DNA of 64,000 bases from Archegozetes longisetosus (Eukaryota; Arthropoda; Arachnida; Sarcoptiformes; Trhypochthoniidae), in the NCBI GenBank assembly GCA_018873245.2, contig JAEMBT020000004.1, forward strand, positions 9,540,152-9,604,151, written 5' to 3'. This document shows positions 1-12,503 of this stretch, one piece after another. Each line of letters starts with the position of its first letter. The first letter of the stretch is position 1. Both the position numbers and the translations under genes were made by a program. The notes under the pieces were generated by a model. It worked only from the letters and a program-made list of their open reading frames with translations, ran no database searches and had not been told where the DNA came from.

Positions 1-585
1 TAGATTTACAAGTGTTGCACTGCTATTTAGAGTGGGTAGTCCCTTAGTAGTGTGACGATCAAAACTATTTGCAGTGTTCGCTAAACTACTTTTAATATCA
101 TGTTTATGTCAATCTTATGCCATCACTAAACTTACGTCTCTTTTCACGTTCAAAATTAATTTAAACTGTTGTTTCTCAATTGAATCAATTGAATTTGAAT
201 TATTTGAGTTCATGTCTATGTTTGATGAGTTTAAAAACACTTTAGGTATCATATTGTGATGGCATAAACTTGACATAGACCTAATATTGCAAAATGGCAA
301 TGCCAACATTGCAAATAGATCTAATCGTAGCACTACTAAAGGACTTGCCACTGCGAGTAGAAATGCAAAACTTATAAATCTAAGTGAATTTGCGATTAGG
401 AGAAATACATGGAATATTTGAATAGTAGTACTTAAATATTGAGTGCTTCACAACACATACTGCGCAAAGCTGTATATCATTATTAACTTATTAATACCTA
501 TAATTTACATAGTTTATTGTGACCCTAATTTTTGTTCTACCAAATCCTACTTAATCCATAAACAAACATTTTCTCACTGTTTGAA

Positions 586-669
586 ATTTTAGTCAAAGAG
601 TGTTCATCATTTAGCAATTAATCCATCATTTTAGTCAAAGAGTGTTCATCATTTAGCAATTAATCCATC
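586..669. repeat. Perfect 42-bp tandem duplication
   Basis: Two head-to-tail 42-bp copies, 586-627 and 628-669, are identical base for base. Each begins ATTTTAGTCAAAGAG and ends TTAATCCATC. The lack of any difference in such AT-rich DNA implies a recent duplication, or an assembly artefact. Confidence 0.95.
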
Positions 670-2544
670 TTTTTCTTATGCATTTAGTGCTTTGTATTGA
701 GTGACTGATAACAAAAATCAACTCATACACTTCAACTCAATCGATTTAAAATTTTTCAACCTAGATAATTGACAATTTAACATAACTGATAATGAAAATT
801 GTTTAATTCGGCGGCAAAGACAACAAATTTAGTTAAATAAAGGAACAGTAGAGCTTAAGTGAGTTGTTTTGTCAGTTTAGTTAAGTAAAACGTCTAATTG
901 TTGAATGTTTGGTCAACTGATAGCAACACTTATCTCTAAATAACAGTATTATTCTTATAATGAGCTAAGAATACAATATAGAAGACTAGTTTGAGCTGAT
1001 CTCTAAAAAACGCTGACATTTTGGCGATTATTGACAAATACTAGGGTTCCGTTCGCGATACAGTTCATTGTATTTTCTCCTTTGAAACGCATCCCATTCC
1101 ACGCTATTGTTAAGTATTAGAAAAGCCTGGCTTTTCACTTGCAAATGTTAAATAGGAATGAAGCACAGATTCCAAGTCAGCTTCTTTTTTCCGGAGGAAT
1201 TGGGGAGAAAAGAGCTTCTTTAGGAGACCATCAGAGCATGTATTGAATTGTATTGCCAGAGAATTGTCAGCTAAATAACCAAAACTGCAACCAGAATACA
1301 CACTGTCAAAAGACGTGCTCAGCTCTGCTCTGCCATACATTTTCAAAATTTACACACCATAACAAGATAAATGAAGACAATGAGCCGCAACATAAACAAA
1401 CAATGGAGGAATCATAATCACAATAATGGCTCTGAAATTATTATTTCACACTGTTTTGTCTATCATTTTTTCGATGGCTCAAAATTCAAAAAGACAAAAG
1501 TGCTAAATGACATAAAAGAGGTTTTATATGACTCTTGTTTGTCTTCATAAGTATATAAACGCTTCACTTCAACTTAACCATTTTTAAACTTTCTCTCAAC
1601 TCATTTTATATACTTAGCCAAAAGTTTTTCAGTATTAAAGCTCAATTGAGTCAATGTTGAGCAGTGTATCATTGATAAAAATGATGACAATTTCAAATTT
1701 GGAAGAGATTACGCGAGGGAAACAATACAGTATTGTAAATCAGGAAATTCAAAGTTAACGTGATTTTGTGTCTGACAATCTCACACTTGTTCTCATGGGT
1801 GCTAAACCTCCCGATAGAAAAATAAACCAATTTCGTAACACTTTTGTGCTACTGGTATAACACATAATACAATTGTTTTGAAAGCTTGAATGAATTAAAT
1901 TAAACAGACTTTGAAAAACGTCTATACTTCATTATACCTGTATATTGTTCAGAGTAGTGCGTACACAATCACACAATACTTTTTCGAGCGCAAAACATTA
2001 ATTGCCATGGCTTTCAGCAATCATTTTCAATACAACACTTATTATTGAATTCATCATTTTTCGAACCATGTTCTTATGCTTCAACAGTCGTTTGTTAGTT
2101 TAAACAAAACCTGTAAAATAGACGATTCGAAAGCTTTTGAGGACATACTCTATCGACTTATTCTGCTTTCGATTACAGAAATTCATTTCATTCCTAGTTT
2201 AGCTATACGGTTAAACTTAAGCTTAAATAAACTTAGACCAATAGCCCAATTTTGAGGTTCAACAATTTGTTGAAAAGTACAAACTTCTTAAATTCTGGAC
2301 TTATTCGCAATAAGTGCGCTTTTCTAGCAAACGCTACTATGAGTAAAGAAATCAAAATTTTCGATCAGTTGAGTACCAAAATCAGGCGTCTTTAAGTCCA
2401 ACATTGATCTGTAGACCCCTTATGGCTAAGATCAATGTAACTTTTGATTTTGATTTTATTTTACTTTGAAGTCATACTATTTTATCGAATATAAAGTGGA
2501 AATTCTGCTCAATGTGTGAATTTAAGAGCACTTATCATTTAACT

Positions 2545-2622
2545 TCCTAAGTGATCTAGTGGTTAGTATAGTGACCACTACTAGAACAAGGCCGGGTTCG
2601 CGTACACACTTGTCATTTTTTT
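2545..2622 (+). pseudogene. tRNA-like (Glu/Asp-type) Pol III remnant
   Basis: An A-box-like TGATCTAGTGG at 2552-2562 is followed by the GTTAGTAT typical of tRNA-Glu/Asp D-arms. A B-box-like GGGTTCGCG lies at about 2594-2602, and a T-run (Pol III terminator type) begins near 2616. The spacing suits a tRNA. However, the T-stem, anticodon stem and acceptor stem do not pair and U33 is missing from the loop, so this is a decayed tRNA gene or the head of a tRNA-derived SINE. I assign no anticodon. Confidence 0.5.
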
Positions 2623-2666
2623 AATATGAAAATATTATTTTTATCTCAATTTTTTTATTGGAAAAT

Positions 2667-2866
2667 TTATCTTACTACGTTTGCCCTAATATTGTTACAA
2701 ACTACGTTCATATTTCAGTTAAATTAGGATAAGATTAATAAAAATAAAAGTAGATCTATCTTCAACTTATAAATGATTACTCTTTTTTATTGATCTTATT
2801 CTAATTTAACTGAAATATGAGCAAAGTTTGTGACAATATTAAAGCAAAGTTTGTCATAAGGAAAAT
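2667..2866. repeat. Long imperfect inverted repeat (foldback)
   Basis: The arms 2687-2756 and 2775-2841 are reverse complements with roughly 85% identity by eye, around an 18-nt loop. The shared core includes CATATTTCAGTTAAATTAG. Weaker pairing continues outward to about 2667 and 2866. It could be a small foldback transposon or a source of hairpin RNA. It starts about 50 bp after the tRNA-like remnant. Confidence 0.8.
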
Positions 2867-3943
2867 ATGAGTGCTACTGATGACGATTATCAGTTCATAG
2901 TTTAGTTGCATTTGAATCACATATCGTGTGACAATAAGTTATGTTTCAATAGTATCCATGGAATCGTTGAAGCAGCTTTCATATGTTTTGCCATTTATGG
3001 AGATCAATAAAATTTGATAATTATTGATGAGCCCTGTTTTCTTATCAAATCTCGAGACGAACTTATATCTAAATAGGAAAATATTCAAAAATATCTCAAA
3101 GTTTGAGAGCATTTAGCAATTGGCATAAACTAATAATCAGACGATTCTGACACTTTGAGAAGGATTCTTGTAAAGTATAACTGCTCTATGAGAAAACGAT
3201 TTTGAAAACTCTATTGTACTGATGCTGAAAACAGAATCCCTAAAGCAAACAAGTTTTTTTCGCAATAGTACGTACCTATTACTGGTAGAGAGTATATAAT
3301 AATAAAAGTTTCTAATTTGAAAAGCTCAAATCCATCTTAAAAAGAATAGAGACAAATACAATACATTTATTTGAGACTATTCTTTATTATCATTTCAATG
3401 AAATGTGATAATTCAAAGTTTTTTGATAGAATTTATTTTCATAACAATCTGATTCTCCTATAGAATAATTTTAAGTCATAAATACTATTCAATACTATTT
3501 GAGCTAAGAACTGATTGAGAATTACTTATTCGGTTGATTAATCGAATTCATAATTCAATTTATAATTCAATTTATTGAGAAGAATATCTAAAAAAGGATA
3601 GCAAAATAGAGAAACACAATAGCTTAGGTAAAAGAATATAAGCGGTAGGTATTGAATGGGAGAGAGAGAGAGGGATACATAGAAGATTTTTTATGATCAC
3701 GAAAGTTTAAGGGAGACAATGAGTACAAAAGAATGGTTCTTACAAGTTAGATTAGGAACATAGCCTTTATTGTGCACCTATACAGATGCTTTTGTGTAGA
3801 ACACATCGGAAACAAAACGCTGCAACTCCTCAATCAAGCTATTGTGTTGCACCATATTCAAACAGCCAACACAGACCATTCACTCAAACGAATATAATAC
3901 AACACCAACCCGTACTATTGATTATAAATACAATAATTCACAC

Positions 3944-4017
3944 CGCATATAGCCTTACATCGCATATAGCCTTACATTGCATATAGCCTTACACCGTATA
4001 TACACTTACACTGCATA
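3944..4017. repeat. 17-bp minisatellite, about 4.5 copies
   Basis: Units CGCATATAGCCTTACAT (3944-3960 and 3961-3977) are followed by increasingly diverged copies at 3978-3994 and 3995-4011 and a partial copy. Reading frames across it are repeat-driven. Confidence 0.9.
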
Positions 4018-5841
4018 CACCAACTCCCAATTCTGCTCACTCTAACAATAGTCGAGGCTTCTAAGGGACAAAAACCGCTTGAATTTATTCCCAATAAAAC
4101 TTATACATCGCGCGTATATTATGTATTTTTTTGCAATTTAGCTCAAGTATGCACATACAAAGTTGGCTGAGCTATTGCCTATTCAAATGCGATGTATTCA
4201 CATGTAACTGACCTAAACATTAACAATTGACTAGTGAACAATAGGACAATATGGTAAGTTCCGGGTTTGCAGTTTTCGATTTTTGTTAGTATAACCCAAT
4301 ACTTTTAATTCATTTGAAAAACTTGTGAACTGCTCTATAATTATAAGGTTCATACAAATATGATATGAAAATTCATTGAATAATACTATTTTGTAATTTG
4401 AAAAACCAACACTACAATAACACATTCAGATGTGATAATAATGAAAAAAATAATAATTGCATACAAATTCAACTCAAGCCATTGATTTGATTGTGATGAA
4501 TAAAAGTTGAACCACTCTTTCCATTGAGCCAAAGAGAAGAAGATTGAAATTGTGAATTATATGAATTGATGACAATTGAAACTTGCATTATCTATTTGCA
4601 AAAGAAGCCCAAAAGCTTTTACTCAGTTCTTAAATTGGAAACTACTATGTATGAAATTAGATATTTTCTATCAAACCTATTCATATAATATCTTTACTCT
4701 ATTTTGAAAAGAAATTCGCAAATAAACTTTGAAAAATAGAAGAACCTTCAAAATAGCACATTGTGCTTCTATTCAAAAGCTGTGGATTAGATCTCTTCAA
4801 AACGTTTTATAAGATTCTCTTGTCATTTATTTATATAATAATTATTGTTCAGCTTTATTAAACGTACAGTTAGTTTAAGGAAACTGTTTAGATATTTATT
4901 TAGATATTCTATAGAAAAGATAAGCAATCAATACTCAACATTCAGTTCAAATCCATTCAAGCGAACACTCCATTTAGTCGGATAATAAACCAAATAATAA
5001 CTGAATAATTCAACTTTTCTGCTATAAGTAACAATTATAAATACGATTACTTAAAGTGATTAGTTGTCTAACCAAAGGTTTACTGTATCAAAACATATGT
5101 GTGTTTAATATTGTTTCTTAAACAATATTAGTTTATTCTTACTGAACCAGCAATATTTTTATTATTCATCTACTATTCAATTGAGTCAACCAGTTAAATT
5201 GAAACCATTTCATTGAGTTAGAATTTAATAATCGATTTTAGTTATTCATGCGACAAAAAAACCCAGAGCTAGCTCTAAACAAGTTCGCACTCGTTCGCAC
5301 TCAAGTGTCGACACTCTACTTCAGATACAATAATAGTCAGTACAAAGCAGACTCTCACGAGTGGATCAGCTTTTTAGACCCAATTTTACATTTTACAGAC
5401 TATTATGTCAAATAATAAAGTTATATAATGAAAGCAGTTCAATGAATAATGAACATAAGCTCAATCCTAACAATATGAAAAAGTAATTCAAAGCTCAAAA
5501 CTATATAGCACATGAATACAAGCTATTGATATATCAAATTAGTTTCATATTGCTCCCTATTACAGTCCTAATTGAATTCCTGAAAATCTTTCACAAAGTA
5601 ATCAATTACTTAAAACAGCAATAAATAAAACATCGATTAGGTACGAGACAAACAATTTATATCGTTCTTGAAATCTTTAAAGAGAGTGAAAGTCAGTCAG
5701 AGCTATCTTTAGAAAGTTTATAAATTTAAAGTGACTTAAAAAGAAGAGAATTAGATAAGAGCCTAATTTAAGTGGTGAATGTTTGAAAGCATGATTTGAG
5801 GTTTATTAGTGGGTGGTAGCAAAAACAGTCTGACACTCAAA

Positions 5842-5891
5842 GTGCCATAAATCAGATGATGCTTTAGCGCTAAACTGGCATTTATGGGCAC
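5842..5891. other. 50-nt hairpin with palindromic core
   Basis: The ends GTGCCATAAAT and ATTTATGGGCAC are complementary apart from one bulged base. The 12-bp perfect palindrome TTTAGCGCTAAA sits inside, offset by a 7-nt bulge. Function is unknown. Confidence 0.6.
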
Positions 5892-7360
5892 AAAATAAGT
5901 CGAAAACAGGGATGAGGATCGCCAGTCGATTCCAACATAAAGAGCACAGGACCATTAAATGAAAACTTGGTGTATCTCATATGTATCTAAGATGTATCTG
6001 ACATTCCCCTCTATTGTGAACTGGATTTTCTAGCAAAAAGTCCAGGTGTCAAACAGTACTTTATGAAAAGAGCACTCCCTTCTGAAAAATCGCTAAATTG
6101 TCAATAGAGTTTAGTTCTATAGGGTCGCGTATTATGTGAAATAATACTGTTGTATACCTTAAATTGTGTGCACTTGTAAAGAATCCCATATAATAATTGT
6201 ATTGTCACTCTTGAATACTTGAGTACATAAGAAAAACTGCTCAAACTCTACTATACTCTACACCTGCGATATTGAAGCACAAAAAATACCAAAAATACGT
6301 CTGAATTAACTTATTGTGATTCATGAGTATTAGCCAGATCTGACTCTTTTACTTATTCTCTATCACAAGCCTTTCAATTTTTATTCTCACACTAAATCCA
6401 TGGACTTTTGTTGAATTACTATTGAATTTACCCAAACTTCAGATCAATGTTCAGGCTAGTAATGAGTGAAATGATGACAAGTTTCAAATTCTTTAACAAA
6501 GATTTATATGGAAAAAGCTTTATTTAAAAATATACTTAAATTTATTACAATCACATAATCGCAAGTCATTTGTCATTATATTAGATTCTAACGATAGACA
6601 CAATTTAATTGTGGAAGAGTTCAGTGATTTTGTGACATAAAGAAGAAGTAGAATCTGAGAAAATTAAGCCAATGTTACTTTCTTTTGAGTCATAGTTGAC
6701 GATAATTGAAAAGATTGTCCTCGATTTGCACAAAACGCATCGTATCTGTAATAATATAAATGAAAATTAAATTTGAGTATAATTAGAAAGTAATAGAGAA
6801 TCGTTGAATCATTTTTGCAAACTACCAAAAATCAAAGTGTTTTGTTATGTGTACAAACTCTTATCCCTATATAAGCTGTTGGGTTAGACATAGGATTATA
6901 TATTTGACAGTTGTGCAAAAAAGCAATGATTTCTATAAGCTCTCTCTTGTTAATAATCCAATAAAAAGCACAATTGATAATTCGTTTTCTATCATTTCTC
7001 ATTTACTTGGAAAAAATGTTATCCAATTAGATAAATGCGGCACTAAGTATATATAATATTTATGTTTGATAAATAACAAAATTTCACTTTATTATAAGTC
7101 AGTAATTGTAGAAAAACCAGAATTTAGAACCTTACATAAAAGGATTTTAATTAAATGCATCTGAACTCGCTTTCACAAGAGTAGAAATGATTAATGAATA
7201 AATTTAGTACCAAAGAAGAAAAAAATAGTATTTATAAGTTTCCATAAAATTCGTATTATTCAGAAGAGACTGAAATGTTTAATAGACAGTAATCCTAAAA
7301 GAACAGTCAATCATAATTATAATCAATAATACGACACATTATATAGAATTTAGAAGATTG

Positions 7361-7428
7361 TTAGCAAGATTGTTAGAGAGACTGTTAGAAAGACTGTTAG
7401 AAGATTATTATAAAGATTATTGGAAAGG
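7361..7428. repeat. Degenerate tandem repeat of GATTGTTAGA-like units
   Basis: Repeated runs resembling AGATTGTTAG or AGACTGTTAGA, about 13-16 bp per unit, decay into AGATTATTA units. Non-coding. Confidence 0.6.
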
Positions 7429-8915
7429 CTATTATAATGTTTGTATGCAAGTAAGAGACTTGTAATCCTGTTGTGTCCACATCTAAGAAGATAAGCGACA
7501 CTAAAGATTGCATGACTTATACTTTTGGTTGGGACTAATAATAGTGGAAAAAAATAAATGCATTAATCTAAGAGCATGTGGTATTCATAGGCAGTGATAA
7601 ATTGATTTACGAAGTATTATGCGTATTATACAGCGATTAGTTTTTCGTTTGCAATCCCTCCCCACTAATAATCCGTGACCAGAAAATTTTATTCTCCTAC
7701 CAATCCTAAGCCATTCTACTGTGAACAGCTTTTTAAAACTTTTTCACTCTTCTTCTGGAGCAGATATAATATAAGAACCAAAAGATGTGTGCATTCATTC
7801 AACAGTATGTGTGTATTGTATCGTCGATCCCATTATTGCTAAACGTATTGTACGCTATGCCAACTTTACGCAAAATGTTATACTTTTACGCGGGAGGCTT
7901 TTTCATCGTTTTCTATTCTTTTTTCATAGTTTTTTTTCATCGTTTCTATTCTTTTCTATTCTATCAGAAAAGCTAACTATTATATTATAATTCCTAACAA
8001 ACAAAATCATAATAAAAGGCACTCAAAAGCAAATCGATTATTACGACCTTCTCATGCTGGCACAAATTTGCGTTACATTCTTAATAAAAAAATCCGACAT
8101 TTAATTCATCATTAAATACTATTGAAGTTTTCTGAAAGCCTTGAATCTATAAGTCTTATCGGTGTCTGGATATTGTATTGAAAGATAATCATCCGATATT
8201 ATCTATCAATCGTTGAATAGACGCGCAAACAAAGAACGCAATAAATGAATAAGTCTGAGAAGAAGATAAATCCAAAGAATAAATGAAAGCAAATAAGCTT
8301 CTATTGCTCAGCCATAACGTATGGATACTATCGGTTACAAAATGCCGTAAAATAGATAAAAAACGATGAATAAAAACGATGAATTGTAAGACTTGACACA
8401 ATGTGATAAAACTGAGCTTAAAATCTGTGAGTACCTCAGAATAAGCGCTAATTTGAACTATTCGTAATCCTTTTATGCTGCAATTAATGCCATAAATAGT
8501 AGCTATATTTCAAAAATGGTAATTCAAACAATTTTAAAGAATTCCCCTCTTAGTGAAGGATATAATGAAGAGATTAAGAAGAAATGCATATAAAGCTTAT
8601 GTAATAACTGGTACTGTACTGTTGAGAAGGTTTCCTATTTTGATTGTAGTTGACGCTCAATCATTTGTTTACAATAAAGAAAAGGTTAGGCAATCAAATC
8701 GAAGATTGCTTTCATATCAATCAATTGCGCGATGATGTGATCATAAAACGATTTTCTTTACAAAACTACCTTCTCTAAACTTCATCAAACCCTAATTACA
8801 TTTTAGGGGCATTCAAATATTACAATTATGTGGCTTCAATAAATCTTGTTAAACATTTGCATAACAATTTTAAACCAATTCAGAGTCACTTTTCACTGAT
8901 AACTCCAAGCTTTCC

Positions 8916-11900
8916 TCACTTCTTAGTCTTCATATCGAATCTCAAAGAGAATACTTGAAGACTTTGAATGGCATAATAAGGAACTCAGTGTAATAAATAT
9001 AAACTTACATTTTGTCATATCTTTTCCTTTCAATTTCATTAATAGATGGTTTGGTGTTCTCAAGTGAAGCCAAAAGATGCTTTTGTTCAACTGCTATCAA
9101 ACTCTGAGTTGATGTCTGTTTAGGCGATAAAATATCTACACCGTTATTATCACCATTTTGAGCATTTGATAAATAAATCTCATTATATTTTAATGATTCG
9201 ATTTGATTAGTCAGATATTGTCGTTGACCAGTACTTAAGTTACGAGAAAATCCTTTTTCGACTGTAGGCATGTAAGCAATAAATTCAAGGCTTTGATCGC
9301 TAGGATCTTCTAAGCGGTCGATTTGTTGATTACTAAATTGTTTATGATTGTTATAGTGATTATGAAGAGCGTCTAATTGTGCGTTATATAACAAAGCCTG
9401 TAAATCAGCGCCGCTAAAATTATGTGTGAGAGAAGCAATAATTTCTAAATCAACATCAGAACCTAATGATAGTTTAGCGCTCAAAGCTCGCAGTATCTCA
9501 AGCCTTTCGCTTTGATTAGGCAGAGGACAATACAGGCATTTATCAAATCTTCCCGGTCTCAGTAAAGCAGGATCTATTAAATCAGGTCTACTTGTGGCCG
9601 ACAGCACATAAACACCGGTTTGTAATGCTTCCACGCCATCCATCTGTGTCAACAATTGATTCACAACACGATCAGTAACTCCAGTGCTGTCGTGTCCTCT
9701 TCTTGGCGCTAATGCATCGAATTCATCAAAGAATAAAATACAAGGCTTTGCGCTCTGCGCCCGACAAAATAAATCTCTAACTGACTGTTCACTCGCGCCA
9801 ACATATTTTGATAACAATTCTGGACCTTTTATACCAATAAAATTAATACCACATTCATTAGCAACTGCTTCAACAACTAATGTTTTTCCAGTCCCGGGAG
9901 CGCCGAACAACATAATAGAGGATTGAGGTTTGAGTGGAAGTTTTGAGAATAGCAGTGGATATTTGATGGGCCAAAGAAGGGTTTCCAATAAAGCTTTCTT
10001 TACCTCTGCTAAGCCTCCGATATCACTTAGCTTTCTGCTTGACTTCAGCTGCAAATCCAAACCCCTCAAATTAATCGGTGAAAATCCATCAAATGCTGCC
10101 TTAAAATTGTCTTCGTTTAAAATTAGATCTTTCAAAGAGCTACCGTGCGATAAGAAACAATTGTGAACTGCTCTGTCGACTAAAGCTGACAAATCGATTG
10201 GTAGATAACCCTTACATTTGAGGGCTATATCTTTCAAGTTCAAGTTTACGTGTGAATTAAAACCATGATCACTGAATTTATAAGATATTATTTCTGAGAG
10301 AATATCAATTCGTTGTTGTAAATCAGGTGAAGATAACTCAACCATTTCTTGAAAAATATGTTTTCCTCGAGTTTGAACTAAAGCGGTTTGCAGTGACTTA
10401 TTTGACTTCGACGTCGCAATGACAGTGACTTGATTTCCGAAAGAAATATCACTTTTCATTATTTTTTCTACTAGACCAACGAATAATAGGGACACTCGCT
10501 CCGAATAAATGGCTTCAGCGCTCACTTCTTGTCCTGGTTTTAATGGCATCGATGCTATTGAGTCCAAATCTTCGAATATAAGTAAAGCTGGTTGTCGGTG
10601 AAGAGCTTCAGCCAATGAAGTGGTCCAACTTTTTTGAAGTGATTCAATTCGCTTGCCCTTAAGTAAACTGCAATCGATGTATTGAACATAAACAAAATGT
10701 GGAGAATGTATTAATTTATTGATTAAGGCATTGAGTAAATGGCTTTTTCCACTTCCTTTCTGTCCGTGAATTAGTAACGAACATGACTTAACAGGTGACA
10801 AACGATTTAAATGAGCAGCCAAGTGGTCAAGATTTAAAGCAAGTTTTATGAAATTGAAGCACTTCATTAAAACATCATTATAACCACCAAATGGTTTATC
10901 TAATGAATGAGTATTAAAACTACTGTTCAACTTTTTATCGATATCTTTGACACGAGAGAGCGGTAATGGAATTTCACAAAATGGTTTAGGACTGCACATA
11001 ACGGGTTCGCTTATCTCTATTGATAGATCTTTTAGCGAAGTTTGTGTTATCACAAATAAAGAAGTCTCGCTCCTATGGAATACAAAAAAGTCAACTTCGC
11101 ACAAATGAATGAGACAACCATTAGTTAATAATAACATTTTTATTGATGTCCTTTCAATAAGTCTATTCAGTTCAGTAATAATTAAATCGTCTGTAATTTT
11201 ACTTCTTTTAGTTGAAACTCCAACCGAACAGAGAGTCAAATCTTTTATCACTGGTATTGAAGTATGAGTTGGTTGGCTCAGTAATATTCTTGAAGTAATA
11301 GAGAGACCCATTTGTCGCCTCAAGTTATCACAAATGAAAATACTAGAACGCGGACATTGATTATGAGCACAAACCAATACAACAGTTTCTTTAAAATCCA
11401 TTTCTGATATCAATTTTGAAGGACTTTTCGTATCATTCGGCTCACTCTTAATTTCTTCCTTCTTCTGAGATTTTTGGGTTTCTCTCTTTTTCTCAGAAGG
11501 AGATAAAATATTTGTCAGTTTTGAAACAAAACAGTTATTTTCTAAGTTATCGAAATGATCACTAGATATGAATACAGTGTTCACAATATCTTTGTCGTTA
11601 TTTTCGAGTTCCGTATTAAATGGCAAAACTCTCAGCACTTGATTAATATTCAAATTCAACTGAAGTTCCATTGATTCCATTTCTTGATTATTCTTAGGTT
11701 TAGAGCTCTGCTCATCAGTTGAATCGTTTGCGTTGTTAGGATTGTTATTAGATAGAAGTGATTTAACCAAACCAAACATCGACGATATTAGTGAAGGGTT
11801 TGTATTCCTTTCGGCTACATTTGTCTCACCAGTTCTTCCATTGCCTCTGATATTATCTAAGCTATTATCTATCTCTTCATTGTCATCAAAGTCTATATTC

Positions 11901-12503
11901 TTCTGCGGTGGTGAAACTACAACTTCAGTGAAAGTATTCAAAACGATTGCACTTGAATTTTTAGGTCTTAACCGAAATGCTTCGACAAAAATACAGATAT
12001 TTGAGTCGTTGATCCAAATCGGGAATATTTGGCCCGAAACTAACACTCGGATTTGATTCAATAGGTTTGACTCAATGAAGCTTGAGTTTAAAGCCAATAT
12101 TTCCCAATCGTTTTCAGTGATTGGCTTCAAATAGCATTTATCACAGTTTGAAATAGTATTCGTTTGAAACTTGTCCACAAAACTAACCAAAACTTGTTGC
12201 TTGCGATTAAATCCCAATTTATTAGCAAATAATCCATTAATTGTAATAATGTTTTCGTTATTACTATAGTCTCCGTTCCAACTGGCCAAAATTTCTTTAT
12301 CCTCTTCTGATTTGAGTGATCTTATTTTGAATATAGAAACGCCCTAAAAGTTAATTAAACAAAATTATTAATTGTTAACTAATTGGGAAAATTTCAAATG
12401 ATTGTCTCACATTTGTGCCACGAAGATTCCACGATTTAGGTATTGATATAAAACAATTTTTGTTTGAATTAAATTCAATTTCTGCCATTTGTATAAAAGT
12501 CAT
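8916..12503 (-). CDS. PEX1: Peroxisome biogenesis factor 1 (double AAA+ ATPase)
   Basis: PEX1 with PEX6 forms the AAA+ motor that pulls ubiquitinated PEX5 from the peroxisome membrane. I place three exons: 12411-12503, 9009-12343 and 8916-8961, giving about 1157 residues (human 1283). The N-terminal part matches the PEX1 N-domain, including an NDWEILALNSS segment. The first AAA domain has a Walker A GQKGSGKS near residue 555 and an acidic Walker B (LLIFEDLDS). The second has GAPGTGKT near 845, ILFFDEFDALAPRRG near 900, and the DPALLRPGRFDKC region. The C-terminus carries the family's KPSINE segment. The start could be 12503 or the next ATG at 12488. Both introns are about 50-70 nt. The last exon is the least certain part, because the large exon also meets a stop (9005-9007) that overlaps the GTAAGT donor. 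Confidence 0.93.

Larger units (their letters stand above)
1..8915. other. Gene desert, 5' end of window
   Basis: No supportable coding region. The reading frames here are all under about 80 codons, are AT-driven and have no recognisable domain or splice-linked partner. The stretch holds a 42-bp tandem duplication, a 17-bp minisatellite, a tRNA-like remnant, a long foldback and a 50-nt hairpin, which are listed separately. I cannot exclude enhancers or long non-coding RNAs. Confidence 0.7.

Noticed and set aside
7785..7990. Overlapping 60-70 codon frames in two phases
   Set aside because: Phe/Ser-rich content comes from a T-rich low-complexity tract (TTTTTCATCGTTT repeats).
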